Part shown: positions 11,101 through 19,445 of the stretch, one piece after another
How the letters are laid out: each line of letters opens with the position of its first letter
Position numbering within the stretch: position 1 is the stretch's first letter
From: Candidatus Anaerobiospirillum stercoravium
Lineage (GTDB): Bacteria; Pseudomonadota; Gammaproteobacteria; Enterobacterales; Succinivibrionaceae
DNA length: 45,413 nt
Assembly (NCBI GenBank): GCA_019113025.1
Contig: DXIF01000160.1
Span: 1-45,413 of the forward strand
Reading direction: 5' to 3'
Program-made: the position numbers and the translations under genes
The notes under the pieces: generated by a model
Databases searched by the model: none
What the model saw: the letters and a program-made list of their open reading frames with translations, nothing else
Told to the model about the DNA's origin: nothing

Positions 11101-14100
11101 GCACATGATGACGTTAAAGTCGTACTCAGAGCGCAGCTGGGCGATGAGCTGCGCGGCGTAAATGTAGTCGGGGCGGAACTCCTTACCCCATTGGGAGATG
11201 CAGTGGGCCTCGTCGAAGATAAAGAACTCGCCTTGCTTGCCATCTTGCTCATAGCGCTCGGTGAGCAGCTTTACAAAGTAGCGGCTGCGCAAGCGCTCCG
11301 GGGTGATGTAGAGCAAGGTGGTGACGCCACTTCTGATGCGCTCTAACACTTGGCGCGTTTCATAGCTGGGACGGTCCGAGGACAGATAGTCAACGCTCAA
11401 ATAGTTCTTAGCGCGCAGCGCTCTGACCTGATCGACCATGAGCGCGCGCAGAGGCGTGATAACCACACTCAAACGCCCCGAGTAAAAGGAGCGATACCAC
11501 GCCGGACCTTGGAATAGCACCGACTTGCCGCCACCGGTGGGCAGGGAAATCAAGGCGTCAGCCGAGCGTTTAATCAGCGGCGGTAAGGCTGTGAGCTGAT
11601 AGGAGCGCCACTCATGGCCCCCGATAAACATATGGGAGATAGCGCGCAGCGCCTTGGTCAGTTCAAGCTGCCCGGCCTCATCGTTGCCCTCAAGGCGCGC
11701 CAATACCTCCGCCCCTTGCTGCGGATTGAGTAAGAGGGGGCTGTGTGCTGTCACCACAGCGCTGGGGACCGCAGCTTCCTCCGCGTGCGGCACGCTCTCA
11801 GGGGCTAGCTCGGGCTCATTGGCCGCGATTACTGGGGACGGGGCGGTTTGCGCTAAGTGCTGGGCCATGCTCTCTAAAGAGGCCAAGGCCGCAGCGGTCT
11901 CGGTCGTGGCGCTAAAGAAAGGCTGCGCCAACTCTTGGGCGCGCAATTTGTCGGCGCGGCTGGCAAAGGGCTTGAGATAGCACGGGAGAAGACGCACTAG
12001 ACTGTCAAGGTCACTAGGCGTCTCCCAGCCCTCATTGAGCGCCGGTTCTAAGAGGTAATAGTGAAATTGATTAATGCGCCCACCCAGCTTGAGATAGAGC
12101 GCGGTGCTAAGACCGTGTACTAAGATCAAGAGCAAGGCTTGGTCGGCACGCGTGCCCCCGGCGCGCAGCGCCGCCTGAAGCGTCGTTAGGTGCGCACTCA
12201 AGCCCCCTAAACCTAAGTGATAGAGGCTACGTTGGACGCTCTGACCGGCACTGAGCTCAACTAAGTCCTGATGGGCGTTGAGCTCAAGGCTATTGATCAC
12301 GATGAGCGCGCCTTCAGGGAGCGCGGCGAGAACTTGGTCGGCGTCGCTGGTTGGGGCCTTGGTGTCAGCGCACAGAAAGTCGGGCTCTAAGGCGCTGAGG
12401 CTTAAGAGCTGGATGCGGGCGGAAAGCTCGGGGTAATGGGCGTCAAGATAGGCCTTAAGTGGCGCGACATCGCGCTCGTACTCGATGAGATAGCATAGCG
12501 GCTGCTCTGGGTGTAGGGCTGCAAGCTGCACTAAGAGCGCTACTTGCGCGGCAAAATAGCGCGCCCGCACCCGACTGCGATAGCTGCAGCGGGCGGCCAA
12601 AAGCCCGGGATCGGCGCTGCCTTGCTCTAAGTCGCGCGCTAAGGCGCTGGCAGCCTCAGGTAGCGCTTCAGCGGGGGCGTTAGTGCCTGAAGGCGGCTCT
12701 GTGGTGCTGACATAGTTGAACAGCGGCAGCTCGCCTGCGTTCTCATCCCAGATTGCGGGAGTGAGCTCCATGCTCTCCACTGAGGCGCAAGCGCTCCAGA
12801 GCGCGCGCTGCGGCGCTGCTGCCATGGTGTAGAGGTTGATGGTGCCATCCAGCAGCCGGGTGAGGATGACGCGCGGCTCGACCTCGTTCTCTTCCACGTT
12901 TTCGGCCGCGTGCTCGGTAGCGTGCTCGGCCGTGGCCGAGGTTGTGTCGCCGTGCACTTGCAGTAAGCGGTGCGCGGTGGCGCGGCTTAAGACATTAAGC
13001 TGCTCACTATATTGCTCTAAGGCGAGCGTCAGATCCTCCTGGCCTTGCTGCTGGTAGTCATAGGGATTGAGTCCCAGCGCTAGGGCGTGGGGCATCAGGC
13101 TGTCGTTTTCGAGCTCCTCCGTGGTGCCCACCAAGAGTACATGTCGCCCCTTAAGCTGCGCGGGCGTTAGATTATCCAACGCATTGAGCTCGTCCCATGC
13201 GGTAACGGGAAAGCCAGCCGCCGCTAAGTCCGCTGCGCTTACTACCAAGGCACGTAGCGCCTTAAGCTCGGCGGCGCTGAGGGCTAAGCTGGAGGTGGTA
13301 GTGGCGCCTAGGGCCGTGGCGATGGGAGCGCGGGCCGGGGGCGGCAGCGCGCTGAGCGCGACTAAGCCCGGGGCGCCCTTGAGCGCGAGGCGTAACAGCT
13401 CATAAAGCGCGGGGGCCGCAGGCTCCAACAGCGGCAGGGCGCTTTTGATCAAGTACATGCGGTCATGAGGTGCGGTGGCACTCAGGTCGCTCAGCGTCAG
13501 CGGGGCGAGCTCTTGCTCCCGGCGCGCACGCGCCCAGTCTTCAAGGCTGAGGACCGGAGCGGCGGGAACCGTGGCTAAAGCCGAGCTGGGGCGCAGCGGT
13601 GTCAGCGCGGCAAGTTTAGGCGCCAGCTCGGGCGGGCCCAAGAACAGGTAGGAGCCTAATTCCTCTGACAGGTGGCTAAGGGGGCAACCGACCTTATGGG
13701 CTAAGGTCAGGGTAAGGGGGAAAATCCATGGTTGCACGCGCGCGGCACGCTGGTACAGACGCGTTGGCAGCAGGACCATGAGCGGGGCAAAGTCCGGGGC
13801 ACTTAAGGTGGCGACAGCGCTTAAAAGCTCACTTGAGGCGTTAGCAAGGAGCGCGGTACTAAGTGCCGGGCGCTGGGCGCGCACCTCCTTATCGCTTAAG
13901 GCACAGCACAGCGTGAGGCAGGCAGTGGCAAGCGCACGCTTTTCCTCGGGCAAATGCCACTGCGGCGCCCAGTCATACGTGGGCGTCAAGCCTAAGAGCT
14001 CAAGGCTGCCGCTGAGGTACTCATCAGTTAAAACCGCGGTGAGCGGCGCGATGATGGGCCCGAGTTCTTGGGCGCAAAAGGCTGTAAAATGCGGGTTGGT

Positions 14101-17100
14101 CTGAAGTAAGCTTGCATGCGCCAAGCGTAGCGGCTGCGGCAGTAAGGCCAAAAGCTCGAGGCTGTCTTGGTTGGTGCCATCAAGCTCCATTAAGGCCTCG
14201 GGGCTGATAATTTGGCTTAAGGCGGTACTTAGAGCTTGCGCCGTATGAGGCTGAGCGCGCCACGCGCGCACCCAGCTTAAGACCGTGGCGTTGCTGCTCT
14301 GAGTTTTGATGAGCCCGGCCAGCAAGGATGCCAATACTGGTAGGTCAGCGGCTGTCGGCTGCTCAACCCAGCGCCCAAAGGCTACTTGATGCTGCAAGAG
14401 GCAGCGGCTGGCATAGCTGGGGCTCAGCAGGAGCAGGGCGCGTAGCGCATCGGGCTCTTGGTGCTGGAGCTTAAAGCTGACCATGCTCTCTAACATCGAA
14501 CCTAAGACATTGGGCTTACCCCCAAGGCTAGGCCGCTCTTGCGCTTGCTGCAAGATCGGTCGCAAATCTGCTGAGAGCGCGAGCAGTGCGTCCCCCAAAG
14601 CGCCGGCGACCGCACCAAAGTGCCGCCCTAAGATCATGAGGTTGGTTACCACCAAGCCTAAGCGCTCCGCATCGGTTTGCTTCAGTAACTGGGCGTAGAG
14701 CTCAGGCTCAACTGCGGCACTCAGCTGCAAGAGCTGGTAGATAGTACTAAGCTCACTCTCCGTGTAATCCATGAGATTTAAGGACAGCCCCGCCTGGCAC
14801 AGCGCCAGGAGCTGCTCGCGGTCGCGCGCCGTGGGTTTGGTTATAAGGGCCATTAACGCCGTGATTTGCGGCAGCGGTAACTGCGCTAAGGTCGATGGGG
14901 GCAAGAGCTCCCAGCAGGTGCGCCGGGCGCTCTTACTTTTGGCATGCGTCCAGAGCGCCGCGCACCAAGTGCAGTCAGCCTCAGCGGTGCTTAGCGCCGC
15001 GGCCACGGTGGCAAGCCCCACGCTATGAACCAAATAGAGCCACGCCGCTAAGGCCTCAGGCTGAGCGCTCAAGGCGCGCGAAAATGGGCGCACCTCGTTG
15101 GTAGCGTTTTCAGGGGACGACAGCGGCACCAAGCGCAGCGCTTGGGCTAGGGTCTTGAGCACCAAGTTAAGGGCGCGCGCGTCGGCGCGCTGCAAGTAAG
15201 AGCTGAGTGTCACTTGTTGGGTACTCAAGAGCGAAGTAAGCGCGGATGCAAGCGTCGCTAAGGCGTGGCCGCTGAGCTTAAGTAACAGCTTATGGGCTTG
15301 TGTCCACAGCGCCTCAAGCTCAGGATGGACGAGGGCCGCTGCTAGCAGCGCCGCTAAGCGCTCTGGGTCTGCCTCCGCCGCGGGCGCCTCCGGCTCAGTT
15401 AGCGTGGTGAGCAAGGCCGCGCCCCAGCAGGCGGCGCGCTCGGGCGCGCTGGCGCTCAGAGCACTCAACCAGCGGGTCAGCAGGGGGCCATCCAGCGCGG
15501 CGCTGAGGCCGCACAGCCACGCTGCCTCAGGCTGTGCGGGAAGCTGCTTACTTAGCGCGCTAAGTAGTGCTGCTTGATCCTCGGGATTGAGCTCAGTCAG
15601 GCCCGCGGCGATGAGCTGAGGATGCGCAGTTAAGAGTGCGCTGAAGCGCTCCGGTTGAGTCTGATAGGCTGAAAGCAGGGCCGCGGCAGCCGCGGTGGCG
15701 GTTGCGGCGGTTGCGCTCGGCGGATTGCTGGGCACGGTGCTCGGCGCTGCGCTCAGCGCCGCGCTAATTTGGGCCTCAAGCGCGTCTAGGTCAGAGCAGC
15801 ATGGGACGAGTTCGCTGTAGTCGTGACCAAGCGCAGCATAGGTGCGCTCAGGGGTGAGGCTCAGCTCTGAGGTAAAGAGTGCTAATAGCGCGCGCTCGGG
15901 GGCGAGCTCGGCCAGAGCGGCCGCAAAGTCAGGGCCGCTGGCGCTCTGGAGTACGCTGCTTAAGCCCAGATAAGCGGCGACGACGCTGAGCTCGCAACTT
16001 AGGGCCTCAGTGCCGTGCAGCTGCTGAATTAAGGTGTGCAGGGCATGCCCGCGCTCGCTGCTGGGGGCGGGGCGTAACAGTGCGCCCAGGTAGCTATGGA
16101 GCAATTGCTCGCAGCATAGCAGCAAGTGTAGCTGCGGATTATGGGCGTCGTGCTGTGCTAGGTGGTACAGCGTCGCCGCGCTTAAGGCCGCTATGATATG
16201 GGGCAAGACCTGAGGCTTTGCTCCTAAGTAGGAACCGAGCTCGCCTGCCCTCAGCTGATGCTTAAGCTCAGTTATGGACGCTAAGGTCAGGGTGCTCAGA
16301 GGCAAATGGGCGCCGACGGCACTAAGCCACATCGTTCCGGGCTGCTGTAAGTAGTGCTGGCAGGCGCTCAGGGCACCGGTGAGCGCGGACAGATCTGGGG
16401 CCACCGTGGCGTTGGGCGACGGAGCTAAAGCAGCGCTTAGTACCTTAAGCCACGGGCTGGCGACGATGAGCTGGGCTTGATCGGCGCGTTGGCGTGCGTG
16501 ACTGCTATTGCGGGCGATGCTCAGGGCCGCCACCGCCATAAGGTCGAGATAATCGAGGCGACTTGCAGCCACACATTGGGTTAGCAGCTGCGCTGCTTGC
16601 GCTAGCAAGGTAGAGCTGGGCGTCGCCCGATGATATATCTGGATAAAGGCACTGTTGTAGGCCGCTAATAGCGCTAACAGCTCGTAGCGCTCAACCGCGC
16701 TGATGGGGCGCACGCCCACCACACACAGGCTCTCGCCTTGGGGCATGAGCTCAAAGAGCACAGGCTGCGCCACGCTATCTATCTGGGCTAAGTTGGGAGC
16801 GCTGGGATCTAAGCTTGCAGGGGTGCTGGTTAGGCTGATGGTGGCATCATGCTCGGCGCTGGGGGCAATGCTACTAGGCGTAAAGCTCGTAAGGCGTGCG
16901 CGCTCAACCTCGTTTAAGGCCCAGAGGGGCGTGGCGATGGTGCCTAAAGGCTGGTTTGATGCCGCATCAGGGACGGTTATGGTTAACAGGCCCAAGTGCA
17001 GCGTCGGGAGGACGGTTGGCAGCTGGCGCTGCAAACTCAGGGCGCGCTCACTGCACTGAAGACTCAGCGCGCTCCACGGGGCACAGGTGATGGGATCGCG

Positions 17101-17217
17101 TCCAGCGCTTTGAGCTTTATGCCAACGCGCGGCGACGGCGCTCAGCGCCGCAGCAGCAGGGGTGAGGTGCGGCGCGCGGCCCTGTGGTGCGTCCTGCGTG
17201 CTCAATTGGTCTTGCAT
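5191..17217 (-). CDS. Giant 4008-aa dual helicase: long Ala/Leu-rich N-terminal region, RecQ-like SF2 core, UvrD-like SF1 core
   Basis: RecQ-like: ALISLPTGGGKSVLFQGP, FFIFDEAHCISQWGKEFRPDY, MCSATMT, AFGMGMDLPNIHYVLHAEPSAVFEDYLQEVGRAGRS. UvrD-like: NVMAGPGSGKTHLLALRCVRLI, YIMIDEFQDITHARLELLHLL, TIGDINQSIYGFNR, STMHKVKGLEYDLVLIP, EERRLYYVAYTRARKYLYLYYG. One uninterrupted ORF. Confidence 0.92.
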   Translation of the reverse strand: MQDQLSTQDAPQGRAPHLTPAAAALSAVAARWHKAQSAGRDPITCAPWSALSLQCSERALSLQRQLPTVLPTLHLGLLTITVPDAASNQPLGTIATPLWALNEVERARLTSFTPSSIAPSAEHDATISLTSTPASLDPSAPNLAQIDSVAQPVLFELMPQGESLCVVGVRPISAVERYELLALLAAYNSAFIQIYHRATPSSTLLAQAAQLLTQCVAASRLDYLDLMAVAALSIARNSSHARQRADQAQLIVASPWLKVLSAALAPSPNATVAPDLSALTGALSACQHYLQQPGTMWLSAVGAHLPLSTLTLASITELKHQLRAGELGSYLGAKPQVLPHIIAALSAATLYHLAQHDAHNPQLHLLLCCEQLLHSYLGALLRPAPSSERGHALHTLIQQLHGTEALSCELSVVAAYLGLSSVLQSASGPDFAAALAELAPERALLALFTSELSLTPERTYAALGHDYSELVPCCSDLDALEAQISAALSAAPSTVPSNPPSATAATATAAAAALLSAYQTQPERFSALLTAHPQLIAAGLTELNPEDQAALLSALSKQLPAQPEAAWLCGLSAALDGPLLTRWLSALSASAPERAACWGAALLTTLTEPEAPAAEADPERLAALLAAALVHPELEALWTQAHKLLLKLSGHALATLASALTSLLSTQQVTLSSYLQRADARALNLVLKTLAQALRLVPLSSPENATNEVRPFSRALSAQPEALAAWLYLVHSVGLATVAAALSTAEADCTWCAALWTHAKSKSARRTCWELLPPSTLAQLPLPQITALMALITKPTARDREQLLALCQAGLSLNLMDYTESELSTIYQLLQLSAAVEPELYAQLLKQTDAERLGLVVTNLMILGRHFGAVAGALGDALLALSADLRPILQQAQERPSLGGKPNVLGSMLESMVSFKLQHQEPDALRALLLLSPSYASRCLLQHQVAFGRWVEQPTAADLPVLASLLAGLIKTQSSNATVLSWVRAWRAQPHTAQALSTALSQIISPEALMELDGTNQDSLELLALLPQPLRLAHASLLQTNPHFTAFCAQELGPIIAPLTAVLTDEYLSGSLELLGLTPTYDWAPQWHLPEEKRALATACLTLCCALSDKEVRAQRPALSTALLANASSELLSAVATLSAPDFAPLMVLLPTRLYQRAARVQPWIFPLTLTLAHKVGCPLSHLSEELGSYLFLGPPELAPKLAALTPLRPSSALATVPAAPVLSLEDWARARREQELAPLTLSDLSATAPHDRMYLIKSALPLLEPAAPALYELLRLALKGAPGLVALSALPPPARAPIATALGATTTSSLALSAAELKALRALVVSAADLAAAGFPVTAWDELNALDNLTPAQLKGRHVLLVGTTEELENDSLMPHALALGLNPYDYQQQGQEDLTLALEQYSEQLNVLSRATAHRLLQVHGDTTSATAEHATEHAAENVEENEVEPRVILTRLLDGTINLYTMAAAPQRALWSACASVESMELTPAIWDENAGELPLFNYVSTTEPPSGTNAPAEALPEAASALARDLEQGSADPGLLAARCSYRSRVRARYFAAQVALLVQLAALHPEQPLCYLIEYERDVAPLKAYLDAHYPELSARIQLLSLSALEPDFLCADTKAPTSDADQVLAALPEGALIVINSLELNAHQDLVELSAGQSVQRSLYHLGLGGLSAHLTTLQAALRAGGTRADQALLLILVHGLSTALYLKLGGRINQFHYYLLEPALNEGWETPSDLDSLVRLLPCYLKPFASRADKLRAQELAQPFFSATTETAAALASLESMAQHLAQTAPSPVIAANEPELAPESVPHAEEAAVPSAVVTAHSPLLLNPQQGAEVLARLEGNDEAGQLELTKALRAISHMFIGGHEWRSYQLTALPPLIKRSADALISLPTGGGKSVLFQGPAWYRSFYSGRLSVVITPLRALMVDQVRALRAKNYLSVDYLSSDRPSYETRQVLERIRSGVTTLLYITPERLRSRYFVKLLTERYEQDGKQGEFFIFDEAHCISQWGKEFRPDYIYAAQLIAQLRSEYDFNVIMCSATMTTQVVTDLEQYLRPEHLLLGEIGTNYNPIRPHIGLSTQEVPSDLHARVAAIIDFIRKEHIDFEQSRMLVFCQLRHSTEALCVALESYAAHLNYLYHYQQRHPDFKFEPEPLPEVLRKLDDQPSYLSSIELGSTDFAPDFAANFASNSASNLAPESDPNEPTTELERKLTELLAAMDQAAQEEEAASSFGAAVEVQENERYAQEASPTELFASDSALKQRLSAALTDENSFSYRPNKLHDLCCDVAVIDPDDPILKLAAHVGFFHAQMSARAREHVFTRYQENLERAIAAQVKSQSALWFNDQAALNERSGSTLEQSLLSSNQPLYLLCATKAFGMGMDLPNIHYVLHAEPSAVFEDYLQEVGRAGRSQAQYEAAFPQDPVTGARALLPALCLYHQEDFDKAMERLNKSLISWDHLMLADDLVRTYVSRFGPMSAALTEPVVVPSDLFARDVSQVLAPSDPENISNKALAHNSTLLFYHLEDLGRIKLGFRAPCPLQLTLVRTPFTQLLRNREGFSFAPNEARNAAPSTRLSAREQLALNCVITVLQAQLNDFDQACRATDEANEANEADTNLPEHVALIFDLQYFLQQCNHNTPLKERLSLGSTINALLELMAAGALNLNLPFSLSFNLGHSVDYARRFNQAEVQYYVSRAVTTPELTAPVLPHLNLTLRLCALILERSYQDFRAEIKRRSEAATFERFDDSTNERRREPLPDYPGLGFTNNWLTTTLRELIAPYADEFMVEGDIGLEGNPAVPWLTGQGARKRDLNTYLEHHLLPDVKSGVSALLQLMPHVKLTKVASENDTTPATLVVKTWSESFYLLLDLLYEDSWHLLTELNRTQGLNPVTTTAVTFARLAENTDVTPDDSAQDSTGPEQVAPELTAPTYLNNWAEIVFALGLRHESSDALLNNYELSQSRAQVREWYWELSRELNTYGYFSQLLAFLQAVGLVRHSAMISHGYELTVTEECVARPLDSAPNLESPFFQRRKQFELLAQFKRARLALMQVYCQEVSDDKRRLFIEEFFKSQDYGDYIKHIGNFSDANSSILSAITASNLALEEEKLRANPEQWAVYQSPVDLSLNVMAGPGSGKTHLLALRCVRLIYQEHVAPESVLILAYNRAVVVELKTRLDRLFTNLGLRKIGRKLAIFTFHSLAKVCLGNALNDIDPNKWECTLITQLKAQPQLFIKRFGALRYIMIDEFQDITHARLELLHLLKQCYRTPLYLFTIGDINQSIYGFNRVANMLQDPNATGSRSISAAQYAACLGPEPYYRDLARLFEPTTLSLKLNYRSFPKILARAEPYALNPEYTAHSAPLLEKYAPKKTAYCALFDVTNAAIYQAQRQQRRVRYWAQDLSNIISGLVKKSNEKAQLLAQEAAAQLGLQDSAACERYEQLIFAAAALSANSAAAQRAQQEPPTQVARTVEGITEQAAHPQEAYAPQASKEAPAPEAIPAVPRPHSADELLLQSKYLRITSLALFFRTNNEVYRALEQVQALPPEILAQVEVRVQGSSSIALWREREYYALAHFIKAQGAHELKLGPVTTKLTAAALPLHAPLEQLYAQLQPLTHEDSATALKLLTQSLMERYPNWDQAKLDMAYCLALSFNATMISGITYTWTDLLEYYLDLLTRDDGGHCYKLYESMAGQHLVHHQRVSLTLSTMHKVKGLEYDLVLIPPSSADLPLMSHDYLKPEPGQLRFSKGRYDSNEQEQWAAYNLPLSADEQADLAEERRLYYVAYTRARKYLYLYYGERERALDENRRFITPDSQLLWSENDDSVDNYVISFNASAARAGINDYIARHVKVHDPVLIVAQGDHCYIQHQAQAQTSAQALRPGYGCGAQYGAQASAPLITIGRLSAKSKIRAQMQAHHVATLTGLFVSTIVVWTYEDTVKADIKRLQDAIAQQQSFTPQLQGLKQEELDLSDAKLRAALAARLNVTLFAPYWAPEVAARGYCYLVVLAGRGTPHGPVS

Positions 17218-17303
17218 ACGAAAAGCCTCACCTCAAAAAGTCTCTGCTTGCTACTTGCTCGCCCCATTGTAACCTATGAGCCGTGGGCGTGCGCTCAAGC
17301 GCA

Positions 17304-17337
17304 AACTGCCCCAAGCCCTAAGGGGCTTGGGGCAGTT
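17304..17337 (-). terminator. Perfect 15-bp stem, 4-nt loop hairpin between galU and the giant helicase gene
   Basis: AACTGCCCCAAGCCC-TAAG-GGGCTTGGGGCAGTT, downstream of the galU stop. Confidence 0.7.
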
Positions 17338-17382
17338 GTTAGTAGAGGTGTCTGCTAGGTCGACCCCTAGGGTGGCTGAGTG

Positions 17383-18333
17383 CTATTGCGGCTGGGTGCT
17401 CGGGGCGTTCTCTTGCGCTTCAATCTCGGCGACACGCTGCTTTAAAAACTCAATGATGTGCGGGCCAATGTCCGGGTGGCGAATCGCGGCATCGATAAAG
17501 GTCTCGGCGTAGCCTTCCTTATTGCCGCAATCGTGGCTGCGTCCGACTACCGCGTAGGCGTTAACGCTTTCGATGTTCATCAAGAGATCGATGGTGTCGG
17601 TAAGTTGGAACTCACCGCCAGCGCCCAGCGGAGTGCGCTTAAACAGTGGCCAAATCTCGGCCGGGAGTACATAGCGGCCCACTACCGCGTAATCTGACGG
17701 CGCTTCCATGACCGCCGGCTTTTCCACGATGCTCTTGATCGCGACATCTTGGCCCGGCTTGATGTCGGCGCCACTTAAGTCGACGATACCGTAGGAGATG
17801 ACATCCTCATGCGGTACACGCTCGACCATGATTTGGGCCACGCCCGTTTCCTCAAAGCGCTTGACCATGGCGGCAAGATTGGTGGTATGCGGATCGGCTA
17901 AATGGGTGTCGATCACAACGTCTGGCAGCAGTACCGCAAAGGGGTTCTTGCCCACAATTGGGTAGGCGCACATGATGGCGTGCGCTAAGCCCTTGGCCTC
18001 GCCTTGGCGCACGTGCATGATGGTGACATCCTTTGGGATGATGTTTTGCACCTCAGACAAGAGCTGGCGCTTAACACGCTTTTCCAAGGTGGCCTCGAGT
18101 TCAAACGAGGTGTCGAAATGGTTTTCGATCGCGTTTTTAGAGGAGTGGGTGACCAAGACAATGTTCTTAATGCCTGCGGCCACCGCTTCATTGACCACGT
18201 ATTGGATCAGCGGGCGGTCAACTAAGGGCATCATTTCCTTAGGAATGGCCTTGGTGGCAGGTAACAGACGCGTCCCCAGTCCCGCCACCGGAATAATGGC
18301 GTACTTGATGTTGCCATAGTTCATATCAGGCAT
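17383..18333 (-). CDS. galU: UTP--glucose-1-phosphate uridylyltransferase
   Basis: [45 protein letters not shown]; start at [12 protein letters not shown] (18333). Confidence 0.93.
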   Translation of the reverse strand: MPDMNYGNIKYAIIPVAGLGTRLLPATKAIPKEMMPLVDRPLIQYVVNEAVAAGIKNIVLVTHSSKNAIENHFDTSFELEATLEKRVKRQLLSEVQNIIPKDVTIMHVRQGEAKGLAHAIMCAYPIVGKNPFAVLLPDVVIDTHLADPHTTNLAAMVKRFEETGVAQIMVERVPHEDVISYGIVDLSGADIKPGQDVAIKSIVEKPAVMEAPSDYAVVGRYVLPAEIWPLFKRTPLGAGGEFQLTDTIDLLMNIESVNAYAVVGRSHDCGNKEGYAETFIDAAIRHPDIGPHIIEFLKQRVAEIEAQENAPSTQPQ

Positions 18334-18589
18334 AAGAAAATCCTTACTTCCAAAGCCCGCTTGGGGCACAGCGCAAGGCCAACCTAGGGCCCCAGGCTTG
18401 GGCACTGGGCTTGAGTTGGGCCTTAAGCTCACTAGACTCAAATTAGATGCAAGCCTTATAGTTAGCCGCTTGCAGCGCGTTCTTGTTACAGTACCGCGCC
18501 CCTGTCGGCATTGCAAGAACGCAACGGTAATTTGTATAGCGTGGGCACAGAAAAAGTGAAGCGTTACAGTGAGGGCGCAAGATGCGCCA

Positions 18590-18610
18590 AGCCCCGCCGG
18601 GGGCGGGGCT
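18590..18610. terminator. GC-rich hairpin downstream of yciB
   Basis: AGCCCCGCC-GGG-GGCGGGGCT, 9-bp stem; no strong U-tract. Confidence 0.4.
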
Positions 18611-18657
18611 GAGCAAGGAAAGAGGCCTAATGTGAAGTCTAGGAGGCAGCTTGCGCC

Positions 18658-19323
18658 TTACTTGTCTTTGGAGTCAAACTCGGGATTGCTGTCTGCGGCG
18701 CTTTGAGCTTGTGCGGGTTCAGGGACCGCTTCCTTGGCGTCATCTTTGAACGCGGCGAGCATCTCCGGGTAGCGGCGCATTAATACGAGGATTAATACGA
18801 CCGAGAAGACAAAGTTTAAGATGGCATTGCCAAAGGTTTTGTAGTCAACCCAGAGCGACTCGGCAGCCTTGTCGTCGATGCCAAAGAGGGCTGGTAAGTA
18901 GAAGGCGATGATGACGTTGAGGCCCGCGGCAAAGATAAAATAGCCCATAAACGAGGTGCCGAGCTTAAGCCAGATGTGATCAGGCAGCGGCACTTCACGC
19001 CCAAAGAGGTAGGCAAAAGGATTGCGGTGCACCACGTGTTGGCAAATGAAGATGGTAGCGGCCAAGATGAGATTGACGACCGTGACCTTCCATTTGATGA
19101 TGACCGGATCGTTGAGCAAGATGGTGGGCACGCCAAAGAGCAATACCGCCGCGGTCAAAAAGATCTGCATGCGCGAGACCTTATGATAGAGCGCATATTG
19201 CACGATAAAGGAGACAAGGCAGCAGCCAATGATGACGCCGGTAGCTAGGATGAGGTCAGAAGACAGACGATAGGTGATAAAGAACGCTAAGGCTGGACTG
19301 AAATCAAGGATCTTGGCAAGCAT
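18658..19323 (-). CDS. yciB: YciB / inner-membrane septation protein A family
   Basis: MLAKILDFSPALAFFITYRLSSDLILATGVIIGCCLVSFI...; VNLILAATIFICQHVVHRNPFAYLFG; YCIB-type multi-TM layout. Confidence 0.85.
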   Translation of the reverse strand: MLAKILDFSPALAFFITYRLSSDLILATGVIIGCCLVSFIVQYALYHKVSRMQIFLTAAVLLFGVPTILLNDPVIIKWKVTVVNLILAATIFICQHVVHRNPFAYLFGREVPLPDHIWLKLGTSFMGYFIFAAGLNVIIAFYLPALFGIDDKAAESLWVDYKTFGNAILNFVFSVVLILVLMRRYPEMLAAFKDDAKEAVPEPAQAQSAADSNPEFDSKDK

Positions 19324-19445
19324 GCTCTCTCGCTTCCTTGCAGGGCAAGGCACAACAAAATCACTGGGAGTACCTAGGTTTTAGGGCACCCAAACTACCA
19401 TTATGCCAAAGATGGCGCGATTATGCCAAAGTTAGCACGGCGCTG

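Noticed and set aside
5235-17090. Many ORFs antisense to the giant helicase gene (for example 9097-9567, 11041-11346, 13067-13405)
   Set aside because: Expected by-product of codon usage and GC content; no motif in any of them.
4045-17217. Calling the giant helicase plus its neighbour a Gabija, Zorya or other named anti-phage system
   Set aside because: No TOPRIM/OLD nuclease, ZorAB-like or other partner is present; only the generic helicase fold is shared, so a defense label would be speculation.
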